A DNA stretch of 64,000 bases from Methylovirgula sp. (GTDB lineage: Bacteria > Pseudomonadota > Alphaproteobacteria > Rhizobiales > Beijerinckiaceae): contig NZ_JBBCGP010000001.1 in assembly GCF_037200945.1 (NCBI RefSeq), positions 1,300,501 to 1,364,500 on the forward strand. Direction: 5' to 3'. A program made the position numbers and the translations under genes. The notes beneath the pieces are model-generated. The model saw only the letters and a program-made list of their open reading frames with translations. It ran no database searches and was not told the origin of the DNA. Position 1 is the stretch's first letter; each line of letters begins with the position of its first letter. Below, piece by piece: positions 28,501 to 36,203 of the stretch.

Positions 28501-28742
28501 TTCTTGGTGGCGTTGGTCAAAGTGACGCCCGCTGCGACCGTTCCTGTCTGATTGTCCGACAAAGTTTCCGCGGCGGTCGTGTCCGCGGTAATGTCAAACG
28601 ATCCGGCCCAGGCTTTTCCGGTAGTGCCGAGCCCCGGGAACGCCCAGACACCCGCAGCTAAAGGCAATGAACAGGAAACTCGAACGAAGCTAGAAAACGA
28701 CTTGCCGCTTAACCCGCGGCCGGCACCAACCAAACGCAACAT
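25572..28742 (-). CDS. Autotransporter outer-membrane protein (passenger plus beta-barrel)
   Basis: A 1056-residue type Va secreted protein. It starts with an extended signal region of about 46 residues ending AWAG. The passenger (about 50-620) is a repeat-rich beta-helix with many copies of an NSGTI/NHGTITG-type strand (IENSGTIESLGGG, ITNHGTITGNGITG) and a PATR-like autotransporter repeat (LNGANTYTGTTTIDQGG). A linker GMLAYADGQTLPILKGPP precedes the barrel at about 774-1056, which ends in LTYNW with the terminal aromatic. It is monocistronic. It shares barrel, linker and passenger style with the protein at 46758, so they are paralogs. Substrate or adhesion target is unknown. Confidence 0.9.
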   Translation of the reverse strand: MLRLVGAGRGLSGKSFSSFVRVSCSLPLAAGVWAFPGLGTTGKAWAGSFDITADTTAAETLSDNQTGTVAAGVTLTNATKNTVVVTVTGTGTSLTNDGTISQTNTGGGRAVRVTGTGVSFTLTNAGGATISAAGDDAIQSQHDASVTIENSGTIESLGGGQAIDFNAITTGTNEVYNYSAGLIEAFGADALRPGVNGYIYNAGSIRSENVPGNDTGNDGIDAQSNTGVTIDNVGLVDGARHGVTGGNTDTTTDGSFAMTVTNEAGGTIVGEDGSGINIDGFNGNEVVTITNHGTITGNGITGDGDGVDVDGLVNLVNTGTIKSTQAFNDVSEGVTVGGGTITNSGTIEGDNINGGASHGITLAGIDKDSNGNPIPTQGIYADTTVTNSGLIRGETGAAIAVTGAANAFTVEIENQTGGVIEGGGSVAAISTGGNDATIINYGTITADSSGLAINLGSGNSAVQILGGSAVVNGDMDGGTGTSTLLIAPGAGNSFTYNDVISDFASATIGAGTVTLNGANTYTGTTTIDQGGVLAGIGAVSTIVVEMGGTFAPGARGAPGTSMTVNGNLAFQSGSTYLVQLNSTASTFAKITGTAALNGDVLALIATDASPQHQYTILQSAGLNGTTFAGAVTSMPGFRATLTDTDDDVLLNLSAALGQGQGLARNQQNIANALNRVFNDGGTLPAAFMPVFDLSGGALSSGLAQISGEPATGAQESAFRMQNSFLSLLLDPFAEGRASGSDGFAATASSSGSGMLAYADGQTLPILKGPPPAPIFAPHWDAWGASFGGGAFTSGDANLGAANTSTTAVGFAVGADYHLAPGSLIGVSLAGGGTDWSLGGGLGSGRSDVFQAGLYGVQDFGRAYLAGAFAFGNYWVTTNRLVSIPGGGTLGANYSAQGYGGRLETGYHVPLSAITFTPYAALQPQAFSSPAFSEFASAGSSTFALSYNGDTGTEVRGELGSWANTTLALENHAVNLFGRLAYAHDWQSNPSLGANFLTLPAASFVVAGTKPASDLALTTVGATLDLSHGWSLTGKFDGEFGRGSQSYAGTGRLTYNW

Positions 28743-28920
28743 TATGTCCAGCCCGATGTGTTATTTCATTCCGCATCGGCGGTATTTTTAGCGCATGACA
28801 GTCGGATGACGTTTCGCAGAGCCTTTTCGCGAAATTGAGCATTAAGAATCAGTGTGGCTGATTCATCACGACGCTCATCTCCGTTCGGCAGACATCAAGG
28901 GCGAGGCGGTACTGGCCCAC

Positions 28921-30153
28921 TCATCGCTTCGGCCTTATCAGCGACTTCATATCCGAGGCCGGATCGGCGATGAACTCAGGCGTCACGGCGATGTGCTCAC
29001 CAAGCAGACGCCGCGCCAGCATGTGGTCGCCACCTTTGTTGACGGATTCGACGCCGGTCAGCACGCCGTTCTTGAAGCCGAAGAGTGAATAGGCGCGCTC
29101 GTCGAAAGAGCCCCTCATGACGATCGTGTCGCTTTCGTCGAGGAAGCCGGCGATCTGCAATTTGAGATCGCCCTGGTCGCTCCAGAACCACGGCACATGA
29201 TCGTAATTCGCCGGCTTGCCGACGAGAAGTTTTGCCAGCGTGCGCGCCTGATCCGTCGCGTTCTGCACAGATTCAAGCCGCATCTCGGCGCCGCGATGCG
29301 TGTTGTAGTGATAGACGACATCGCCGATTGCAAAGATGTTTTCGTCCGATGTGGCGAGCTTCTCATTGACCTTGATGCCATTCGGAGCGTCGAGCCCCGC
29401 GGCGCGCGCGAGTTCGTCGCTCGGCACCAGGCCAATGCCGACCAGCACCATGTCGGCCGGCATGGTCGTGCCATCATTCAAGACGACGCAGGTGACGCTC
29501 GTGCCGTCGCCCTTGATCGCGAGGACGCTCTGGCCGAAATGCAGATTGACCCCAAAAGCCTTATGCGCCTGCGCAAAGAACGCCGATGTCTGCGGCGTCA
29601 CCACGCGGCCCATCGGCCGGTCGGCCAATTCAAACAGATCGACCTTGCGGCCTTGCGATGCTGCTGTCGCAGCGAATTCGAGGCCGATGAAACCGGCGCC
29701 GATGACGATGACGTTTTGCGACGTTGCGAGCTTGTCGCGAAGCGCGCGTGCTTCTTCCATTGTCCGCAGCGCGAAAACACCCTCCATGTCTGCGCCTTCG
29801 ATCGGCAAACGCCGCTGTATGCCACCCGTCGCTAGTACAAGCTTTGTGTATTCGAGCGTCTTGCCGGATTTCAGATGCAGACGGCGCGCGTCGCGCTCGA
29901 TCTCGGTGACGCGCTCGCCAAGCAGAAGCTCGATGTTATTCTGGGCGTAGAAATCCGGGCCGCGCAGCAGCACGCCGTCCTCTGGCGTCGCATGCTTCAG
30001 ATAGGCTTTGGAAAGCGGCGGCCGCTGGTACGGAAGATCCTTTTCATCGCCGAGAAGGACAAGCTTTCCGCCATATCCTTCCTCGCGCAGCGAAGCGGCA
30101 AGCTGCACGCCGCCGTGGCCCGCGCCGACGATGACAATCGTATCCGAACTCAT
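28921..30153 (-). CDS. FAD-dependent ferredoxin/rubredoxin reductase-type oxidoreductase
   Basis: A 410-residue flavoprotein passing electrons from NAD(P)H to a small redox partner. FAD motif VGAGHGGVQLA is at 9-19, NAD motif IGAGFIGLEFAATAA near 150, and IFAIGDVVYHYN is the C-terminal FAD contact. A reductase C-terminal domain follows (YDHVPWFWSDQGDLKLQIAG and DPASDMKSLI). This is the ferredoxin-reductase architecture of oxygenase systems (BphA4, CamA, ThcD). No ferredoxin or oxygenase gene is adjacent, so its partner is unknown. Confidence 0.9.
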   Translation of the reverse strand: MSSDTIVIVGAGHGGVQLAASLREEGYGGKLVLLGDEKDLPYQRPPLSKAYLKHATPEDGVLLRGPDFYAQNNIELLLGERVTEIERDARRLHLKSGKTLEYTKLVLATGGIQRRLPIEGADMEGVFALRTMEEARALRDKLATSQNVIVIGAGFIGLEFAATAASQGRKVDLFELADRPMGRVVTPQTSAFFAQAHKAFGVNLHFGQSVLAIKGDGTSVTCVVLNDGTTMPADMVLVGIGLVPSDELARAAGLDAPNGIKVNEKLATSDENIFAIGDVVYHYNTHRGAEMRLESVQNATDQARTLAKLLVGKPANYDHVPWFWSDQGDLKLQIAGFLDESDTIVMRGSFDERAYSLFGFKNGVLTGVESVNKGGDHMLARRLLGEHIAVTPEFIADPASDMKSLIRPKR

Positions 30154-30170
30154 CCGTTTTTCCCTTAGTC

Positions 30171-30224
30171 AAAGCGTTTTCGAGCGAAGTGCATACCGGT
30201 TCGCGTGAAGAAAACGCGTCAAAC
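30171..30224. repeat. Dispersed intergenic palindrome
   Basis: An inverted repeat (GCGTTTTC at 30174-30181, GAAAACGC at 30210-30217) with internal CCGGTTCGCGTGAAG, lying between the flavoprotein start and the prmA terminator. The sequence is characteristic of a short element repeated between genes in many Hyphomicrobiales, recognised from memory. Confidence 0.55.
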
Positions 30225-30258
30225 TAAAAATTAGAGCCTCGGTTCAGGCCGAGGCTCT
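30222..30258 (-). terminator. Intrinsic terminator of prmA
   Basis: Perfect 10-bp stem (30233-30242 with 30249-30258, loop 6 bases) followed on the minus strand by AATTTTTAG. The stem begins inside the prmA stop codon (30257-30259), an unusually tight arrangement. Confidence 0.85.
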
Positions 30259-31180
30259 ATCGGCGCATCAAAAGCGTCGCCCAGCCGTCGATGTCAAGCC
30301 GCGCGACGAGGCGCAAATGCTGCGTCCGATAGGTGCTGATAATGCCCGGAACATCGCGGTCGAGAAGGCCTGAGAGAATAATTTCCCCTTCAGGCAAAAG
30401 AGCTTTGGCGAGCGCCGGCGCCAGACGGCGCAGGGGCGCTGCCAATATGTTGGCGGTGATGAGATCGTAATCGCCGCGCAGCGCCGGATGATCGAGGCCG
30501 CGCGCCTGTACGATGTGGACAAAGCTGCCAGCGCCGTTACGCGCCGCGTTGACCATTGCGGTGGCAACCGCAACGGGATCGACATCGCCCGCTGCGACGG
30601 GCCGCCGAAAGGCCTTGGCGGCGGCGATGGCGAGCACGCCGGTGCCGGTGCCGACATCGAGGATTTTGCGCGCCCGCCTGCGCTTGGCGATGGCATCGAG
30701 GAAAATCAGGCAGCCGCGCGTCGTGCCATGATGGCCGGTGCCGAAGGCAAGCGCCGCTTCAATTTCGATAGCGAGATCGTTCGACTGCACGATGGCGCGG
30801 TCGTGCTCGCCGTGGAGCAGAAACCGCCCGGCACGCACCGGCGCGATTCCGGCCAGCGAGGCCGCAACCCAATCCGTCTTCGCGACACGGCCGAACTCCG
30901 CTTCTGCGGCCAGTTCCGCGCCTGCCGCGAGGCTGACGAGGTCGCGCACCTGGGCTTCATCCGGCGCCGTGCCGAAATAGGCTTCGACGAGCCACGGTCC
31001 TTCGACGTCAGGCCGGTCGCCTGTTTCCTCGAAGGCGCTGGCTGCCGTCTCGGCCGGGTCGAAGGTTTCGACGATGATGTCGGCGACGCGTTGCGCTGTC
31101 GTTGAATCGGCGCAGCGTAGGCGCATCAGAAAAGCGGCGTTGTTGGGTGGCAGGCCTTCGAGCATGGCGGCGGGTAGCAC
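30257..31180 (-). CDS. prmA: Ribosomal protein L11 methyltransferase
   Basis: SAM-dependent methyltransferase that trimethylates ribosomal protein L11. It has 307 residues. The N-terminal recognition domain precedes FGTGHHGTTRGCL, and the SAM motif I LDVGTGTGVLAIAAA is at about residue 173. Then GDVDPVAVATAMVNAARNG (acidic loop) and ITANILAAPL (the NPPY-equivalent NILA motif) follow. Nothing needed for catalysis is absent. The ATG start is at 31178-31180; the upstream HdeA-like gene ends 22 bases away on the same strand, so the two could be co-transcribed. It ends in an intrinsic terminator. Confidence 0.9.
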   Translation of the reverse strand: MLPAAMLEGLPPNNAAFLMRLRCADSTTAQRVADIIVETFDPAETAASAFEETGDRPDVEGPWLVEAYFGTAPDEAQVRDLVSLAAGAELAAEAEFGRVAKTDWVAASLAGIAPVRAGRFLLHGEHDRAIVQSNDLAIEIEAALAFGTGHHGTTRGCLIFLDAIAKRRRARKILDVGTGTGVLAIAAAKAFRRPVAAGDVDPVAVATAMVNAARNGAGSFVHIVQARGLDHPALRGDYDLITANILAAPLRRLAPALAKALLPEGEIILSGLLDRDVPGIISTYRTQHLRLVARLDIDGWATLLMRR

Positions 31181-31202
31181 AGGCCGGCGTGCGGCCCAAG
31201 CC

Positions 31203-31529
31203 TCAAAGCTTCTGCAGCCAGGATCTCTTGGCGAGATCGGCCGTCAGCGCATCAATGATTTTCGCGAAGGATGCATCGGAGGTCTTCTGGCAGATTTTCA
31301 GCGCGTCGGCGCGAACCTTGACGGCGGCGGCGGTGAGCCGCTTCTCGTCCTTATAGCCCATGCGCGCCGCGACGAATCCGTAGATGTATCCGGCGAAAAG
31401 CGATGCTTTCTCGTCACGGGCGGAGGTGAACTTCGCGCAAGATGCCAGCGCGAGGGGCTCAGAGAATGCCGGCGCCATGATGGCGGCCGACAGCGAGACG
31501 CCTAAAAGCATCGAAATCAGCAGCCGCAT
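31203..31529 (-). CDS. Small secreted HdeA/HdeB-like protein
   Basis: A 108-residue exported protein with signal peptide MRLLISMLLGVSLSAAIMAP, cleaved near AFSEP. The mature region has two cysteines in the spacing of the HdeA/HdeB acid-chaperone family: ALASCAKF near its start and LKICQKTSD about 45 residues later, with GYIYGFVAARMG between. Family membership is moderate, based on length, two cysteines and the YIYGF-type core. The ATG at 31527-31529 has GGGAGA upstream; frames open further to 31565. It lies between the TlpA-like gene and prmA. Confidence 0.6.
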   Translation of the reverse strand: MRLLISMLLGVSLSAAIMAPAFSEPLALASCAKFTSARDEKASLFAGYIYGFVAARMGYKDEKRLTAAAVKVRADALKICQKTSDASFAKIIDALTADLAKRSWLQKL

Positions 31530-31569
31530 TTTCAAATCTCCCATCTTCAATTGTTCGGAACACATGCCA

Positions 31570-32238
31570 TCAGCTTTTCGGGGTCTCGGCCGCCTGCTTC
31601 TGCGCGCTGATCAGGCTCAAGGCGTCGGGCGAATCCCATTTCGCCGGACCCGCCATTGTGCCGATGTCGCAGCCGTCCTTGGCGACGAGGATCGTCGTCG
31701 GCAGGCCGAGAACTTTGCCTTCCTGCTTTAGGGTCGAGAAGATGTTGGCACTATTATCCGCGTAGAAACTCAGATTTTTGACGCCAATTTCCTTCAGGAA
31801 GGCTTTCGGCCGGTCGAGCTTGGCGGTGTCGATATTGACCGCGACGACAGAGAAATCATCGCTGCCGCGTGCGCCCTGCAATTTGTCGAGCGAGGGCATT
31901 TCCATCCGGCAGGGCACGCACCAGGTCGCCCAAAGGTTCAGAAGCACGTTACGGCCCTTGAAGGCCGCGAGTGTCGTTGGTTTGCCGTCGGGGCCGATGA
32001 AGGTGAGCGCCGGCATCGGCTGCGGATTGCTGTCGATTGCCAGCGCCGCGACCTCGCCGTGGACCAAAGGCGCGAGCCGGGCGGCGATCGCATGCGCCGC
32101 GGGGCAGGACGCGGCGCTCGCGGCTTCGTTGCGGCGCCAGCCCTTCATCCCGTATATGAACATCACCACAAGCCCGAGGGCGATGATCGATGTGACGGGC
32201 GACGGCAGGCCGCGCTTCTTTGTCTCTTGATCTGACAT
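31570..32238 (-). CDS. TlpA-like membrane-anchored thioredoxin
   Basis: A 222-residue periplasmic disulfide reductase. A single N-terminal transmembrane segment (SPVTSIIALGLVVMFIYG) anchors a thioredoxin fold: LTFIGPDGKPTTLAAFKG, LLNLWATWCVPCRMEMPSLD with the active-site CVPC, then LGLPTTILVAKDG with the cis-proline. TlpA in Bradyrhizobium reduces copper-delivery proteins for cytochrome oxidase; this protein's partner is not shown. A further Cys pair (AASCP, DGCDI) flanks the domain. The ATG at 32236-32238 is preferred to a start 36 bases upstream that would overlap argH. It is divergent from argH with a 35-base gap. Confidence 0.9.
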   Translation of the reverse strand: MSDQETKKRGLPSPVTSIIALGLVVMFIYGMKGWRRNEAASAASCPAAHAIAARLAPLVHGEVAALAIDSNPQPMPALTFIGPDGKPTTLAAFKGRNVLLNLWATWCVPCRMEMPSLDKLQGARGSDDFSVVAVNIDTAKLDRPKAFLKEIGVKNLSFYADNSANIFSTLKQEGKVLGLPTTILVAKDGCDIGTMAGPAKWDSPDALSLISAQKQAAETPKS

Positions 32239-32273
32239 AAATGAACTTCGGCCGATCTTTGAAAGCGGAACCA

Positions 32274-33665
<1,392 letters not shown>

Positions 33666-33738
33666 GGGCGGTGCAGGCCGGCGGCTTCGTTTTGCCAAAG
33701 GCTTGGTTTATAAGGCCGAGGCTTAGCGGAGCTGTTGT

Positions 33739-33996
33739 GTGAATCCTTCTTCCTGCCGTCGATGCGGCGTCTTCGGCCTCGTCTTTCTCGCACTGGCGCT
33801 CGCCGGCTGCGGCAGGCGCGGTGATCTTGAGCCGCCGCCAAATACGCCAGCGAGCCAGGTCGTGCCGATGCAGACCAAGAATATCGATCCCATGGCGGGC
33901 GATCCGGCGCAGCCCGGCAGAAAGCCGACGCCCGCGAACAGCGGGACGCAGGCCGTGAGCGGCAATACCTTTCTCCTCGATCCCTTAGTGAAATAG
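33739..33996 (+). CDS. Small lipoprotein (LptM/YifL-like)
   Basis: An 85-residue lipoprotein. The N-terminal signal VFGLVFLALALAGCGRRG carries a lipobox LAGC followed by the GRRGDLEPP that is typical of LptM-type small lipoproteins, which in E. coli aid maturation of the LPS translocon LptD. The rest is Pro/Gln-rich and low in complexity. Start is GTG at 33739. The gene sits between argH and lysA, its normal place, and lysA begins eight bases after its stop, indicating one operon. Confidence 0.8.
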   Translation: MNPSSCRRCGVFGLVFLALALAGCGRRGDLEPPPNTPASQVVPMQTKNIDPMAGDPAQPGRKPTPANSGTQAVSGNTFLLDPLVK

Positions 33997-34003
33997 CCGG
34001 CGA

Positions 34004-35272
34004 ATGCACCATTTCGCGCTGAAGGACGGCGTTCTCCACGCCGAAGGAGTCAATATCGACCGTCTGGCAGCAGAGGTCGCAACGCCATTCTATTGCTATT
34101 CGACAGCGACGCTCACCCGCCATTACGAGGTCTTCAAACGCTCGTTCGGCGAATTACCGGTTCTCGTCTGCTATGCGGTGAAGGCCAATTCCAATCAGGC
34201 CGTGCTGAAGACGCTCGGCCAATTGGGAGCCGGCATGGATGTCGTCTCGGAAGGTGAACTGCGCCGGGCTCGCGCCGCGGGCATCCCGGCGGCGAAGATC
34301 ACCTTTTCCGGCGTCGGCAAGACTGCCGTCGAGATAAGCACCGCGCTCGACGAAGACATCATGTGCTTCAACGTCGAGTCGGAACCCGAGCTTGCGGCGA
34401 TCTCGCAAATTGCTTCGGCGCGGGGCCGCACGGCGCGCATCGCACTGCGCGTCAATCCGGATGTCGATGCGCGCACCCATGCGAAGATTTCGACCGGCAA
34501 GGCGGAGAACAAGTTTGGTATTCCGCTCGCGCGGGCGCGCGAGGTCTATGCTCACGCCGCGGCGCTGCCGGGGATCGAAGTCACGGGGATCGATATTCAT
34601 ATCGGTTCGCAGATCACGGACCTCGAGCCGTTCGACAATGCCTTCGCTTTGGTGGCGGAGTTTTTGAACGTGCTGGCGGCCGATGGCCATAAGATCGAGC
34701 ATATCGATCTCGGCGGCGGCCTCGGCATACCCTACCGGCCGGACGATAAGGGCGATGCCTTTCACCCCGATCTTTACGCCAAGATTGTGCGGCGTCATTT
34801 CGGCGGCCTCGGCAAGCAATTGATTTTCGAGCCGGGCCGCCTCATCGCCGGCAATGCCGGCATTCTCGTCACCCGCGTTCTCTACGTGAAAAAGGCCGAG
34901 GCCAAGACCTTCGTCATCGTCGACGCCGGCATGAACGATTTGATCCGGCCGACGCTTTATGACGCGCATCATGAGATCATTCCGGTGCAGCCTCGGCCCG
35001 GCGCGCCGGAAATCCTCGCCGATGTCGTCGGCCCAGTCTGCGAGACCGGCGATTTCCTCGCGCTCGACCGCAGGATGCCGGAACCCGAGCCTAGCGATCT
35101 TCTCGCCGTGTTGTCGGCGGGCGCCTACGGCGCAGTCCAGGCCGGTACCTATAATTCGCGGCTTCTGGTCCCGGAAGTGCTCGTCAACGGCCCCGATTAC
35201 GCCCTGGTGCGCCCACGCGAGACCTATGAGGAATTGATCGGCCTCGACAAATTGCCGCCTTGGCTCCGATAA
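34004..35272 (+). CDS. lysA: Diaminopimelate decarboxylase
   Basis: PLP enzyme making lysine from meso-diaminopimelate. It has 422 residues with PLP-lysine motif CYAVKANSNQAVL at about residues 57-69, then VSEGELRRA, the dimer-contact HIGSQITDLEPF, HIDLGGGLGIPYRPD, EPGRLIAGNAGILVTRV and the C-terminal PVCETGDFLALDRR with SAGAYG. All steps of the alanine-racemase-like barrel are accounted for. It ends 48 bases before a VapC toxin gene on the other strand. Confidence 0.96.
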   Translation: MHHFALKDGVLHAEGVNIDRLAAEVATPFYCYSTATLTRHYEVFKRSFGELPVLVCYAVKANSNQAVLKTLGQLGAGMDVVSEGELRRARAAGIPAAKITFSGVGKTAVEISTALDEDIMCFNVESEPELAAISQIASARGRTARIALRVNPDVDARTHAKISTGKAENKFGIPLARAREVYAHAAALPGIEVTGIDIHIGSQITDLEPFDNAFALVAEFLNVLAADGHKIEHIDLGGGLGIPYRPDDKGDAFHPDLYAKIVRRHFGGLGKQLIFEPGRLIAGNAGILVTRVLYVKKAEAKTFVIVDAGMNDLIRPTLYDAHHEIIPVQPRPGAPEILADVVGPVCETGDFLALDRRMPEPEPSDLLAVLSAGAYGAVQAGTYNSRLLVPEVLVNGPDYALVRPRETYEELIGLDKLPPWLR

Positions 35273-35319
35273 TTCGCACTCCAGAGCGGGAGTGTCGTGC
35301 GATTGATGTCTTGTCCGTG

Positions 35320-35709
35320 TCAGGCTTCACGAACATTATCACAACCTGCCGTCTTGGCCGTCTTGATGAACTTGCGATCGAAGGTGATGAATCCTTGGCA
35401 ATGCGCTGACTTTTCCAAATGCAACGCATCAGCGAAATCCATTCCCTTCTCGGAAAGATCGAGCGCGGCCGCCACGGTCGAACTGTCTTCGATCGTCACG
35501 GTGGGAAGGCCCGCGAATGCTCTTAGCGCGCGGACCACTTCCACCGAGCGATATCCGTAGGCACTACGCAGGACCCATTCGACTTCAAGTATCACGGTTA
35601 TAGTGACGAAAACCGCGTGTCCGTCGATCAGGGCGCGAGCGCGTGGCGACTGTTTCGGATGATCGTCTGTCATGTAACGGACGATCAAATTGGCATCAAT
35701 TGCCAGCAT
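35320..35709 (-). CDS. vapC: VapC-type PIN-domain toxin
   Basis: A 129-residue ribonuclease toxin. The acidic PIN set is visible: Asp5 in MLAIDANLIVRY, Glu in ITVILEVEWVLRSAYG, Asp in GMDFADALHL and Asp in FITFDRKFIKTA. It overlaps the upstream antitoxin by 14 bases, standard for vapBC. The cassette lies between lysA and the DUF4175 gene, which are neighbours in related genomes, so it looks like a local insertion. Target RNA is unknown. Confidence 0.85.
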   Translation of the reverse strand: MLAIDANLIVRYMTDDHPKQSPRARALIDGHAVFVTITVILEVEWVLRSAYGYRSVEVVRALRAFAGLPTVTIEDSSTVAAALDLSEKGMDFADALHLEKSAHCQGFITFDRKFIKTAKTAGCDNVREA

Positions 35710-35968
35710 GCCGCTTGGCCTCAGCGAGCACGCCCAAATCCATTTCCCCCAGTGTCTTCGGCTTGCCTTTGCAGGGGAGTGAGCCGAACACGTCCTTGGG
35801 CTGCGTTTCAGGGAAGGCCGGCGCTGGCTTCAGCAGCACGCCTTCCGCCGTCTCCTCGACGACGAGCCGCGTTCCCGCAGTCCATTCCCGGCGCTGCCGA
35901 ATGGTGCTCGGCAGGATGATCTGCCCCTTTGTAGAAATCCTAGTCGTGAGCTTATCGGCGTTAGCCAT
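35696..35968 (-). CDS. vapB: AbrB-type antitoxin of the VapC pair
   Basis: A 90-residue antitoxin. Its N-terminal SpoVT/AbrB fold is ADKLTTRISTKGQIILPSTI, then RREWTAGTRLVVEETAEGV; the C-terminal region (KPKTLGEMDLGVLAEAKRH) should wrap the toxin. The ATG at 35966-35968 is preferred, with frames open to 36025. It would repress its own operon and neutralise the PIN toxin. Confidence 0.83.
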   Translation of the reverse strand: MANADKLTTRISTKGQIILPSTIRQRREWTAGTRLVVEETAEGVLLKPAPAFPETQPKDVFGSLPCKGKPKTLGEMDLGVLAEAKRHAGN

Positions 35969-36203
35969 CCGGCTGATCCACATTAAAGTAAGACGAACGT
36001 AAGATAGCGTTAGGGTATCAGGCATTCAAGGCCTCTTAAGAGGAGCGCGGCCGGTATGGCGAACAGAGCAGGCCGGCACTATCTGGCCGACAGCTTGCTT
36101 GGCGTGGAAGTCTTCCGGCATTTGGGCCATAAGACCGGATAATCGCCCTTTCGCGGACCCAATTGCGATCTACCCCTGCGCGGGGGCACATCCGGAGCCG
36201 TCA

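Noticed and set aside
36099..36203. Earlier start for the DUF4175 gene
   Set aside because: TTG 36099 gives a head unlike the family and no ribosome-binding site; later starts are better.
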